Assembly (NCBI RefSeq): GCF_026460985.1
Contig: NZ_JAPKNM010000003.1
Span: 1-46,570 of the forward strand
Source of the DNA: Sphingomonas sp.
GTDB taxonomy: Bacteria > Pseudomonadota > Alphaproteobacteria > Sphingomonadales > Sphingomonadaceae
Length of the DNA: 46,570 nucleotides
Direction: 5' to 3'
Shown here: piece after piece, positions 35,643 through 43,597 of the stretch
Numbering within the stretch: position 1 is the stretch's first letter
Layout of the letters: every line of letters starts with the position of its first letter
Program-made: the position numbers and the translations under genes
The notes under the pieces: model-generated
The model's input: only the letters and a program-made list of their open reading frames with translations
Told to the model about the DNA's origin: nothing
Databases searched by the model: none

Positions 35643-36607
35643 GGCCGCCGGATCAGGGTGCGCATGGCGGGGCGCGCGCGCTCGGGGGGGAAGTTGATAC
35701 GCTCGGCCTCGATCACCAGCGGCACGTTGCGGCTGCGCTCGGCGAGCATGCGCACCTGATCGCCGATCAGGCCGAGGAACAGCAGGACGATGGCGAACAT
35801 GGCGAAGGCGATCGCGAAGCCGAGCAGGGCGAGGCTAGGGCCGCCGAGCAGAGCGGCGGTTGCCGCTGCGGCCAGAAGCGGCAAGGCGATTCCTCCCGCG
35901 ACGAACGAGAGCGCTATCGGTGCCCGCAGCAACGACTTGGCCGATCCGGCCAGCCCCGACAGCGCGAAGGACGCGAGCGCGCCGAAGCCGTTCTTGCTCG
36001 TGCCCGCGACGCGTTCGGGCCGGTCGAAAGGCACCACGGCGAGCCGGAAGCCGCTCTCGACGAGCATGCCGCGGAAGAAGGGCTCGGGCTCGTTCCACGC
36101 CGCCAGCGTGTCGACCACCGCGCGGTCGAACAGGCCGAAGCCGGTCGCGCCGGGAATCACCGGATAGTCGCCGAACCTGCGCAGGAAGGCGTAGCCCAGC
36201 CGGCGCGTGGCGCCCAGCAGCGGCGATGCGCGCTCCGATCGCCGCTGTCCGAGCACGATCTGCGCGCCCGCGCGCCACTGGCGGACGAATTCGCCGATCA
36301 TCGCGGGCGGATCCTGGAAGTCGGCGCACATGCCGATCACCGCCGCGCCCTCGGCCTGGTAGATGCCATAGGTCGGCGAGCGCATCTGGCCGTAATTGCG
36401 GTTGTTGAAGATCGCGCGGATACGCGGATCCTCGGCGCAGAGCGCGCGCATATGCTCGCGGGTGGCGTCGGTGGAGCAATTGTCGATCAGCAATATCTCG
36501 TGCGAGCGCGCGTGCCGCACCGCCTCGGCGGTCACCGCGGCGCAGATCGCGCGGACATTCTCCTCCTCGTTGTAGCAGGGGATGACGATCGACAGCTCGG
36601 GGGTCAT
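35639..36607 (-). CDS. Glycosyltransferase family 2, DPM1/GtrB-like
   Basis: A 322-residue enzyme with an N-terminal GT-A domain (LSIVIPCYNEEENV, residues 5-18; ILLIDNCSTDAT with Asp42; metal-binding-like ADFQDPP, 95-101) and two C-terminal membrane helices (~225-290; ALSFVAGGIALPLLAAAAT and FAIVLLFLGLIGDQV). This layout is that of polyprenyl-phosphate glucosyl/mannosyltransferases such as GtrB and DPM1, which load the sugar carrier that GtrA then flips. ATG 36607 overlaps the Wzz-like stop by 4 bp. Confidence 0.9.
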   Translation of the reverse strand: MTPELSIVIPCYNEEENVRAICAAVTAEAVRHARSHEILLIDNCSTDATREHMRALCAEDPRIRAIFNNRNYGQMRSPTYGIYQAEGAAVIGMCADFQDPPAMIGEFVRQWRAGAQIVLGQRRSERASPLLGATRRLGYAFLRRFGDYPVIPGATGFGLFDRAVVDTLAAWNEPEPFFRGMLVESGFRLAVVPFDRPERVAGTSKNGFGALASFALSGLAGSAKSLLRAPIALSFVAGGIALPLLAAAATAALLGGPSLALLGFAIAFAMFAIVLLFLGLIGDQVRMLAERSRNVPLVIEAERINFPPERARPAMRTLIRRP

Positions 36608-37701
36608 TGCGCGGCCTTGCGTCCGAGACGGAGGTCGATACCGGTCGCGGGCGCGTAGAGCTCGGTGAACAAAGCGAGCGCGATCAGCAGCGCGAGCAGC
36701 GCGACTGCGGGGACATTGTACTTGCGGTCGGAGTCGAGCCGCGGCGCTTCGATCAGCTGCACGTCCGACGCGGTCTCCGCCGCGAGCGTCTCGACCGCGA
36801 CCTCTTCGGACGAGCGCGCATAGACCTCGTACAGCGCCTGGGCGAAGCGATAGTCGCGATAGAGGTTTAGATATTCGCCCGAGACCTCGGACAGGCCGGC
36901 GACGTTGGGGCCGGCGACGCCCGCGCTCGGGCTCGCGGTGCGCGCGATCTGACCGCGCAGCGAGGCGACTTCGGACTGGACTGCCTGGAGCTGCGGATTC
37001 TCCTCGCCCTGGAAGCGCTGGAGCGTCTGCAGCTCGACGAGCTTCGCCTGGAGCTGCGCCTCGAGCCCCGCGCGCAGCGACAGCGCCGAGCCCAGTTGCG
37101 CCTCGGGCTCGGCGAGCCGGTTGCGGCGCCGGAAGTCGTTCAGCGCTGCCTCGCTCCTCACCACGCGACCGGCCGCCTCCTTGAAGCGCTCCTGCACCAC
37201 CTCGCGCTTGCGGCGGACGCGGTCGCGCCCGAGCGCGATGATCCGGTCGCTGATCGCCTGGACATAAGCGCGCGTCATCGCCTCGGCCTGCGCGGCGTCG
37301 TGGGTGCGCACTTCGACCTCGACGATCCCGCCGGTCAGCGAGTGGATGTCGGCCTTCTTCGCCAGCGCGACGCGGGCGCGGTCCTGGCTGGCATAGCCGT
37401 CGGGGCCCACCAGCTTGAGCTTGCCGATCACGGCGTCGGTGACTTCGGTGCCGCGCGCGATCGCGAGGTACATGTCGATCGGCTGCTTGGCGCCGCCGAA
37501 CAGCGCGGCGAAACCCTGGAGCTGGCCGCCCAGCGCGTTCATCATCGAGCCGAGCCCGATGCTGTTATTGTCCTGCGGCACCAGCTTGGCGCGGGCGACG
37601 AAGGGCTGCGGGAAGAGGCAGAGCAAAGCGAGGACGACGGCCAGCACCGCATAGCCGATCCGCCGCCGACGCGGCTCCGCCAGGATCGCGATCAGGCTCA
37701 A
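36604..37701 (-). CDS. Wzz/KpsE-like polysaccharide co-polymerase or export protein
   Basis: A 365-residue inner-membrane protein with one helix near each end (about 16-34, and 328-350 VPAVALLALLIALALFTEL) and a periplasmic coiled-coil region between (RRKREVVQERFKEAAGRVVRSEAAL; ALSLRAGLEAQLQAKLVELQTL). This is the layout of chain-length regulators and KpsE-type capsule export proteins. There is no kinase domain. Translation starts at TTG 37701 inside a TTGA overlap with the Wza-like gene; no ATG start keeps the first helix. It should work with the Wza-like channel encoded upstream. Confidence 0.88.
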   Translation of the reverse strand: MSLIAILAEPRRRRIGYAVLAVVLALLCLFPQPFVARAKLVPQDNNSIGLGSMMNALGGQLQGFAALFGGAKQPIDMYLAIARGTEVTDAVIGKLKLVGPDGYASQDRARVALAKKADIHSLTGGIVEVEVRTHDAAQAEAMTRAYVQAISDRIIALGRDRVRRKREVVQERFKEAAGRVVRSEAALNDFRRRNRLAEPEAQLGSALSLRAGLEAQLQAKLVELQTLQRFQGEENPQLQAVQSEVASLRGQIARTASPSAGVAGPNVAGLSEVSGEYLNLYRDYRFAQALYEVYARSSEEVAVETLAAETASDVQLIEAPRLDSDRKYNVPAVALLALLIALALFTELYAPATGIDLRLGRKAAQ

Positions 37702-39554
37702 TTGGCCAGCCCCTTGATCGAGGCCGCGCCGACCAGCCCGCCGAACAGGGTGCCGGTGATGTCGCGCAGCCGCGCCCAGAACTCGCCGCGGTTCGCGTCG
37801 ATGGGGACATAGACCAGGTCGCCCGGCAGAGCGGGGGCGCGCAGCACGCGCTTGCCGTCCGCCAGCACGGTGCCGTTGGCGCGGACGACGAAGATTTCGC
37901 TCTTGTCGCCCAGCTTCTGCACGCCGCCCGCCGAGTGGACGAAGTCGCCGATCGTCGCACCCTCGCGCCAGGCGAAGGAAGCGGGCGTCGGCACCGCGCC
38001 GAACACGCCGACCGTCACCGGTCGCGGCGGGACGTAGATGGTGTCGTTATTCTCGAGGATCAGCTCGGCGGGCAGCGCGCGTGCGGTCACCGGCAGGTCG
38101 AACACCAGCCGCCCGCTGGGCTTGCGCTCGCGCAATTGCTCGACGATCGAGCGGACGAGCGCGAGATTGGCCGGCTGGACCAATTGGGCGCGATTGGCCG
38201 AAGTGACCGGCTGCGAGGTGAGCAAAAGCTCGACATCCTCCACGGCGCGCTCGAAGCTCTGCTGCTGCTGCGCCTTGACGCTCTCGCGCGTGATGACGCT
38301 GGCATAGGGGAAGGCCTGCGGCGTCAGCCCGCCGGCCTCGGCCACCACTTCGGAGAGGCTGGTGCCGGGCTTGAAATAATAGCGGCCGGGCTTCGACACT
38401 TCGCCGCTGATCGTGACCAGCACCGATTGCTGCGCGAGCGGGCGGGCGATGCCGACATTGGAGAGCACGCGGACGATGTCGCCGCGGCGCGCCTTCCGGG
38501 TTCCCGCTTCCGCCGCGCTCAATTGCTCCCAGCCGGTCTGCTCGCGGCCGAGCGAGTCGAACACCATCAGCCGGCTGGCATCGGCCACGGTGTTGACGCC
38601 GCCCGCGTAGCGGATCGCATCGTCGAGCGTCTCGCCGGGGCCGACCTCGAAGATCGCCTCGCGGTTGACGCTGCCGATCACCGCGACCTGCTCGCCTGCC
38701 GGGGCGATGTAGATGACGTCGCCGTTCTGGAGCACCGCGTCGCCGCTGCGGTCGCCCTTGAGCAACAGGTCGTAGAGATCGAAATCCGAGACCAATTGGC
38801 CGCCGCGGCGCAGCTGGATCGAGCGGAAGCTGCCGCCGGCGGCCGGGCCGCCCGATGCCAGCACGGCGTTGACCAGGGTCGACAGGCTGCCGACGGTGTA
38901 GGAGCCCGGCATCGCGGCGAAGCCGGTGACGTAGACGGTCACGCCGTGCAGCCGCGCCACGGTCACTTCGAGCTGGAAGCCGCGATATTGCCGCGAGACG
39001 CGCCGCGCGATCACGTCGTGCAGATCGCCGTAGCGCACGCCCGCGAGCGCGATCGCGCCGATCCGGGGAACGAAGATGCGCCCCTCGCTGTCGATCGTCA
39101 GCCGGAGATTGGCCGCCTGGACCGAGCCGGTGAGACCGAGGAGCAGCTGGTCGCCGGGGTTGAGGCGATAGTCGGGCGGCACGGTGGCGCTCGGCCCGGC
39201 GGTGAAGTCGCGCGCACCGGGCACGAGCAGCTCGGCGCCGAAACGCCGTAGCGGCGTGCCCGCCGCGGCCGATACGAAGGCCTCGAACTCGCTGGGAGGC
39301 GTCGGTGGTGTCGGCTTCGCGGGCACCTCCCGTGGTTGCTCGGACGGATCGGGAACGGGCGCCTCGATCACCGTCGGTTGATAAGGGGCGACTTCGCTGG
39401 GTGGGACGGCCACCTGCGCCGCGGCGGCGCCGCGCGCGAGCGGATTGGTCGCCTGCTGCGTCGTCGCGACCGGAGAGGCGATCTGCGCAGCGACGGGCAC
39501 GGGCACAGCTGAGACGAGCGCGCAGCCCGTGAGAAGCTTCCAGCGAGCAATCAT
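37698..39554 (-). CDS. Wza-like outer-membrane polysaccharide export protein
   Basis: A 618-residue protein with a signal peptide (MIARWKLLTGCALVSAVPVPVAAQ), a Pro-rich spacer to about residue 100, a polysaccharide-export domain (PPDYRLNPGDQLLLGLTGSV, then IDSEGRIFVPRIGAIALAGV) and several SLBB domains (VTGFAAMPGSYTVGSLSTLVNAV; VIGSVNREAIFEVGPGETLDDAI; ISGEVSKPGRYYFKPGTSLSEVV). The signal lacks a clear lipobox, unlike E. coli Wza. It is longer than Wza (about 380 residues) and has more SLBB repeats, as in GumB/KpsD-like exporters. It should form the channel carrying the glycan across the outer membrane. Confidence 0.92.
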   Translation of the reverse strand: MIARWKLLTGCALVSAVPVPVAAQIASPVATTQQATNPLARGAAAAQVAVPPSEVAPYQPTVIEAPVPDPSEQPREVPAKPTPPTPPSEFEAFVSAAAGTPLRRFGAELLVPGARDFTAGPSATVPPDYRLNPGDQLLLGLTGSVQAANLRLTIDSEGRIFVPRIGAIALAGVRYGDLHDVIARRVSRQYRGFQLEVTVARLHGVTVYVTGFAAMPGSYTVGSLSTLVNAVLASGGPAAGGSFRSIQLRRGGQLVSDFDLYDLLLKGDRSGDAVLQNGDVIYIAPAGEQVAVIGSVNREAIFEVGPGETLDDAIRYAGGVNTVADASRLMVFDSLGREQTGWEQLSAAEAGTRKARRGDIVRVLSNVGIARPLAQQSVLVTISGEVSKPGRYYFKPGTSLSEVVAEAGGLTPQAFPYASVITRESVKAQQQQSFERAVEDVELLLTSQPVTSANRAQLVQPANLALVRSIVEQLRERKPSGRLVFDLPVTARALPAELILENNDTIYVPPRPVTVGVFGAVPTPASFAWREGATIGDFVHSAGGVQKLGDKSEIFVVRANGTVLADGKRVLRAPALPGDLVYVPIDANRGEFWARLRDITGTLFGGLVGAASIKGLAN

Positions 39555-40381
39555 GCGGCGAGGCGATCTCTTTCGACGAGTCCGGCCGCCGGACTCAGCA
39601 GGACATCGGCAGCGCGTTCCCACAGCCGGGGAGTTGCGGCAGCGAGCACGCCGCGTCCAGGACCGCCGACGCGCCAAGGGGAGCCGTCCCAATGCGTGAC
39701 CATGCCGCCGGCCTCGGTCACGAACAGTGCGCCGGCGGCGTGATCCCAGGGGAGGATGCGCTGGAACAGGGCGACGTCATCCTCGCCGCGCACGAGACGG
39801 GGATAGCTCGCGGCGGCGCAACGCGGGACGGGTACGACGTCGAGGTGCAGATCGGCCTGGGCGTGGACGCGCGCGCGCCGATCGGATGGGAGGAAGTGCG
39901 TGCCCAGCGCCGCGCGCGGGCGTATCGCGCCGGTCGGACGGGCGCGGACGACCGCGCCGTCGCAGGTCGCGCCCATGCCGCGCACAGCATGGCAGAGCCG
40001 GCCGCTCAGCGGATCGAGCATCCACCCCGCGACCGTGCTGCCATTCTCGACCAGCGCGATCATCATCCCGAAGGGTGCGCGCCCGGCGGCGAAATTGGCG
40101 GTGCCGTCGAGCGGATCGACCAGCCAGACCAGCCCTTCTCCGACGCCGTCGAGCAGGGCGGGATCCTCCTCGACCGCTTCCTCGCCGAGGACCCGAGCGC
40201 CGAGCCCGAGCGCCATGAGCCCGTCGTGCAGACGAAGCTCGGCCTCGCGATCGGCGACGGTGACGATCTCGCCCGCGCTCTTGATCGCAACTTCATGTTC
40301 GGCGAGCCCGCGGAAGCGCGGCATCACCACCTCGGCGGCTACGGCGCGCATCAGCGCCGAGACTTCTTCGTGCAGTGGCAT
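39551..40381 (-). CDS. Inositol-monophosphatase family phosphatase (CysQ/HisN-like)
   Basis: A 276-residue Mg2+-dependent phosphatase. The metal-binding motifs are LGEEA (Glu67/68), WLVDPLDGTANF (86-97, with Asp89 and Asp92) and PWDHAAGALF (211-220, Asp213). Substrates in this family include inositol phosphate, histidinol phosphate, 3'-phosphoadenosine 5'-phosphate and sugar phosphates. In a polysaccharide operon it may make a sugar or remove PAP after sulfation; no sulfotransferase is visible here. The ATG at 40381 lies 3 bp after the aldolase stop, and its own stop overlaps the Wza-like start. Confidence 0.88.
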   Translation of the reverse strand: MPLHEEVSALMRAVAAEVVMPRFRGLAEHEVAIKSAGEIVTVADREAELRLHDGLMALGLGARVLGEEAVEEDPALLDGVGEGLVWLVDPLDGTANFAAGRAPFGMMIALVENGSTVAGWMLDPLSGRLCHAVRGMGATCDGAVVRARPTGAIRPRAALGTHFLPSDRRARVHAQADLHLDVVPVPRCAAASYPRLVRGEDDVALFQRILPWDHAAGALFVTEAGGMVTHWDGSPWRVGGPGRGVLAAATPRLWERAADVLLSPAAGLVERDRLAA

Positions 40382-40384
40382 GGG

Positions 40385-41197
40385 TCAGGCGGCCGCGCTC
40401 GCGAGCCGGTTGATCGTGGCGTCGGAACTGCGTTCCTGGATCATCCGGATGCGCGACAGGTCCTCGTCGGCGATCGCGTGATAATATTCGCGCTTGTTCT
40501 CGAGCCAGGCGAGCTCGAACGCCACGGCATTGGCGATGCCCGCATCGAACAGCGGCGATTCCGCCGCCGAACCGTCGAAGATCACCTTCCGGGTCTCGAA
40601 CCGGTCGAGCCGGACGCCGCGGATCTCGCGGAGTGCAGGGCCCGCCTCGACCGCGACCGAGCCGCCGACCACGAGGGTGAGATCGTTGGCGGCGCATGCC
40701 TGCGCGACCTGCAGCACCGCATCGGTGATCTGACGCTCGTTGATCGCCTTGCGCGGCAGCCCGCGCGAGAGCGTGAAGTCGACGCGGCCGAAGACGATCC
40801 CGTCGAGCTTGGCCTTGGCGATCGGCAGCATCGCGTCGAGGTTGCGCAGAGTCGCTTCGGTCTCGAGGTTGAACAGGAACTGCGTGCCCTGCGGGTTGTC
40901 GCCATAGGTCTTGGCCTTGGCCTCGACGAACTTGGTCAGGGCATAGGGCGTCTCGACCATCGGCGCGATCACATGGTCGACGCCGTAGAGCTTCGAGGCG
41001 AGCAGGTCCGAAACCGCCTCGCACCCGCCGATCTTGAGCGCGACCTTCAGGTCGGCGCGATGCGCGAGCTCGAGCAGGCGCAGGAACTCGTCGGGCCGCG
41101 TGCCCTCCGCCTCGAACTCCGCCTTGACCGCGACGACGCCATAGCGGTCGCGACCTTTCTTGAGCATGTCGAGCATGCGGCGTTCCGTGGCATTCAT
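40385..41197 (-). CDS. HpcH/HpaI aldolase / citrate lyase family protein
   Basis: A 270-residue class II aldolase-like TIM barrel and the first gene of the operon. Metal ligands expected from the family are Glu112 or Glu114 in FNLETEATL and Asp140 in FGRVDFTLSRG. These enzymes split or form a C-C bond with pyruvate or an acyl-CoA. Here it might make a keto-acid sugar or handle a glycan precursor. The actual substrate is unknown. ATG 41197 (MNATERRML) has GGGAGG five bases upstream; the frame extends to 41293 without support. It may be a noncanonical, locus-specific enzyme rather than a catabolic one, as no aromatic-degradation genes adjoin it. Confidence 0.82.
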   Translation of the reverse strand: MNATERRMLDMLKKGRDRYGVVAVKAEFEAEGTRPDEFLRLLELAHRADLKVALKIGGCEAVSDLLASKLYGVDHVIAPMVETPYALTKFVEAKAKTYGDNPQGTQFLFNLETEATLRNLDAMLPIAKAKLDGIVFGRVDFTLSRGLPRKAINERQITDAVLQVAQACAANDLTLVVGGSVAVEAGPALREIRGVRLDRFETRKVIFDGSAAESPLFDAGIANAVAFELAWLENKREYYHAIADEDLSRIRMIQERSSDATINRLASAAA

Positions 41198-41333
41198 CCG
41201 CGCCTCCCTGGCAAAAAAGCATGTACTGGCAGGGAGTGAGACGGAGCTTGGCGCGGGATTCCGCAAAGGTTCGGCCCACGGGATTTTTTTCATTTAATGT
41301 GTACGGGTCGGGCCGATCGGCTCCGTCAGGACA
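41198..41333. promoter_or_regulatory. Divergent promoter region: polysaccharide operon / M23 peptidase
   Basis: 136 bp between divergent starts. It has the only AT-rich stretch nearby (GGATTTTTTTCATTTAATGT, around 41281-41300) and a CTTTTTTG block close to the aldolase ribosome binding site. Both promoters must lie here or inside the genes. No clear sigma-70 hexamers were identified. Confidence 0.4.
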
Positions 41334-41996
41334 ATGATGCCCGGCATTTTGTCCCTGGTTCTGTCGCTATGGTCCCCCCCGGACCTAGGACCAGTGGCGC
41401 CGGGCATCACCGAACTTCCCGGTGGTCGCGATGCGGCCTTCCGGGTGCCGCCGGTCGATCCGGCGCGCGCGGCGCCGACGGCTCCGATCGAGGCCGAGCC
41501 GCGACGATCGTCCGACGCCCGCATGGTACTTCCCAGGCTTTCCTCGCATTTCGGGCGCCGTGGCGATCCGATCCGCGGGGGAGCGGCGATGCACTACGGC
41601 ATCGACATTCCCGGGCGGCTCGGCACGCCGGTGCTGGCGTCGGCGCCCGGCGTCGTGCGCTTCGCCGGCACCGCGGGGAGCTATGGCGGGATGGTGGAGA
41701 TCGATCACGACGGAGCGTTCGGCACGCGTTACGCGCATCTGTCGCGCATCCTCGTGCGCCCCGGCGCGCGTGTCGAGCAGGGGCAGCCGGTCGCCCTGAT
41801 GGGGTCGACGGGGCGATCGACCGGCAGCCATCTCCATTTCGAAGTGCGCATCCGCGGCCGCGCCGTCGATCCGTTGCGCTATCTGGGCGCGGAGGCGCCG
41901 GCGCCGGCCAAGGCTTGGATCGAGGCGGAGACGCCCCATGTCTCGGCCTTCGCCCGGGCTCGTGCCGCCGCTGAACCGCAGGGGCCCGCGCTCTGA
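41334..41996 (+). CDS. M23 family metallopeptidase (LytM-like)
   Basis: A 220-residue peptidoglycan endopeptidase candidate. Zinc ligands are His87 and Asp91 in MHYGIDIPG and His168 in SHLHFEVR, with catalytic His135 in YAHL and His166. All LytM residues are present, so it should be active rather than an activator. The N-terminus has a short hydrophobic stretch (MPGILSLVLSLW) that may be a signal or anchor. The double ATG at 41334/41337 leaves the start ambiguous; AGGA spacing favours 41337. Role: cell-wall cleavage or remodelling in the periplasm. Confidence 0.88.
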   Translation: MMPGILSLVLSLWSPPDLGPVAPGITELPGGRDAAFRVPPVDPARAAPTAPIEAEPRRSSDARMVLPRLSSHFGRRGDPIRGGAAMHYGIDIPGRLGTPVLASAPGVVRFAGTAGSYGGMVEIDHDGAFGTRYAHLSRILVRPGARVEQGQPVALMGSTGRSTGSHLHFEVRIRGRAVDPLRYLGAEAPAPAKAWIEAETPHVSAFARARAAAEPQGPAL

Positions 41997-42097
41997 ACCA
42001 TCATGAAGCCTCATTTGCGACCAAAGGGCGATCTTCCCGCTCCGAACATTCCGTACCGGGGTTGGCAAGCATCCCGGGGCGTGCTTTGCCGCGCCCG

Positions 42098-42613
42098 ATG
42101 AGTCCGGCCGACGATATCAGTGGCCTCCAGCGCGTCATCCTGAACGAGCGCAGCCGGTTGCTGCGTTTCCTCGCCGCGCGCGGCGTGGGCGACGATGCGG
42201 AGGACGCGCTTCACGACCTGTGGCAGCGGGTCGCGGCCGCGCCTGCCCAACCGATCGCGGATCCGCTCTCCTATCTGTTCCGCGCCGCCGAGAATCTGGC
42301 CCGCGACCGGAGGCGGTCGAGCGTGAGCCGCGACCGGCGCCAGCAGGACTGGCACGACGCCAGCCTGTCGAACGAGGAGGAGCCGCCGGGCGAGCGTGCG
42401 CTCATTGCCCGCGAGCAGCTGCGCGAGGTCCAGTCGACGCTCGCCGCGCTCGGGCCGCGCGTCGAACGGGTGTTCCGCCGATGCCGGCTCGACGGTGTCG
42501 GCCAGGCGGCGATCGCGCGCGAGCTGGGGGTCAGCCTGAGTTCGGTCGAGAAGGACCTGCAGAAGGCCTATCGCGCGCTCGCGCAGCTCAGGGCGAAATT
42601 CGATGCGGAATAA
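42098..42613 (+). CDS. ECF sigma factor, FecI-like
   Basis: A 171-residue sigma-70-family factor with region 2 (SRLLRFLAARGVGDDAEDALHDLWQRV, then LFRAAENLARDRRR) and region 4 (LAALGPRVERVFRRCRLDGVGQAAIARELGVSLSSVEKDLQKAYRAL). FecI-type factors are released by a FecR anti-sigma protein when a TonB-dependent receptor binds its ligand, and then transcribe the receptor gene. The next two genes are exactly that FecR and receptor. ATG 42098 is chosen over an in-frame TTG at 42062. Confidence 0.9.
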   Translation: MSPADDISGLQRVILNERSRLLRFLAARGVGDDAEDALHDLWQRVAAAPAQPIADPLSYLFRAAENLARDRRRSSVSRDRRQQDWHDASLSNEEEPPGERALIAREQLREVQSTLAALGPRVERVFRRCRLDGVGQAAIARELGVSLSSVEKDLQKAYRALAQLRAKFDAE

Positions 42614-42637
42614 TCGCCCCGCCTCCGTCATAGGGAC

Positions 42638-43597
42638 ATGGCGATGAGCGCACAGGATATGGAAATCGAGGAGGCGGGCCGGCTCTGGGCGATTCGCGTC
42701 CGCGATCCGGCGTTCGCCGATTGGGACGGCTTCACCGAATGGCTCGAGGGCGACCCGGCGCATCTCGTAGCCTATGAGGCGGCGCTGGCGGACGAAGGCT
42801 GGGCAGTGGATTTGCTCGCTTCGGCACCCGCGCCCGTCGGGGTAGAGCAAGTCACGACCCGGCCGCGCCGCAGCTGGTGGCCTGCGGCCGGCGCGGCAGT
42901 AGCGGCGGCCATCGCCGCGATGGGGGGCTGGGCGGTGCTCGACCGCGACGCGCCGGCGCAGCAGATCGCCACCGCGCCGGGCGAGCATCGCACGATCGAT
43001 CTTGCCGACGGCTCCCGCATGACGCTCAACGGCGCCACCCGCGTGACGATCGATCCCGACATGCCCCGCCAGGTTGCGCTGGCGCAGGGCGAGGCGCGGT
43101 TCGAAGTGCGGCACGACGCGAGCGATCCCTTCGTCGTCCTGTCGGGCGGGACGAAGCTGGTCGACGCCGGCACTGTCTTCAACGTGGTGCAGGATGGCGA
43201 TGCGATCGAAGTCGCGGTGTCCGAAGGCGCGGTGATCTTCGAACCCGGCGCGAACGAGGTGCGGCTCGCGCCCGGGGACACGCTGCAGCGCGCGGGCAAG
43301 GGCGCCAGGCCCGTGCTCGGCAAGGCCAGTCCCCAGGCGATCGGAAGCTGGGCCTCGGGCGAGCTGCAATATGACAATGCATCGTTCGATCAGGTGGCGC
43401 GCGACCTGAGCCGCAGCCTGGGCCGGCCGATACGGCCCGCCGCGGGCAGCGAGCGGCTGACGGTCGGCAGCGGAACGCTGGTGCTGCGGGGAAGTCCCGA
43501 CGAAGTGCTGGCGCGGGCCGGGCCGCTGCTCGGCGTGCGGTTCGTTGCAGAAGGGGAAGGATGGACGATGTCCCCCGCCCATGGTCCGCCCCGCTAG
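42638..43597 (+). CDS. FecR family anti-sigma/transducer protein
   Basis: A 319-residue protein with a cytoplasmic N-terminal sigma-binding part (EAGRLWAIRVRDPAFADWDGFTEWLEGDPAHLVAYE), one membrane helix (about 83-103, WPAAGAAVAAAIAAMGGWAV) and a periplasmic FecR domain (APGEHRTIDLADGSRMTLNGATRVTI; QGEARFEVRHDASDPFVV). The C-terminal ~90 residues resemble the STN-like module that meets the receptor (LQYDNASFDQVARDLSRSLGRPI). It passes the receptor signal to the sigma factor encoded 24 bp upstream. Its end overlaps the receptor start by 17 bp. Confidence 0.92.
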   Translation: MAMSAQDMEIEEAGRLWAIRVRDPAFADWDGFTEWLEGDPAHLVAYEAALADEGWAVDLLASAPAPVGVEQVTTRPRRSWWPAAGAAVAAAIAAMGGWAVLDRDAPAQQIATAPGEHRTIDLADGSRMTLNGATRVTIDPDMPRQVALAQGEARFEVRHDASDPFVVLSGGTKLVDAGTVFNVVQDGDAIEVAVSEGAVIFEPGANEVRLAPGDTLQRAGKGARPVLGKASPQAIGSWASGELQYDNASFDQVARDLSRSLGRPIRPAAGSERLTVGSGTLVLRGSPDEVLARAGPLLGVRFVAEGEGWTMSPAHGPPR

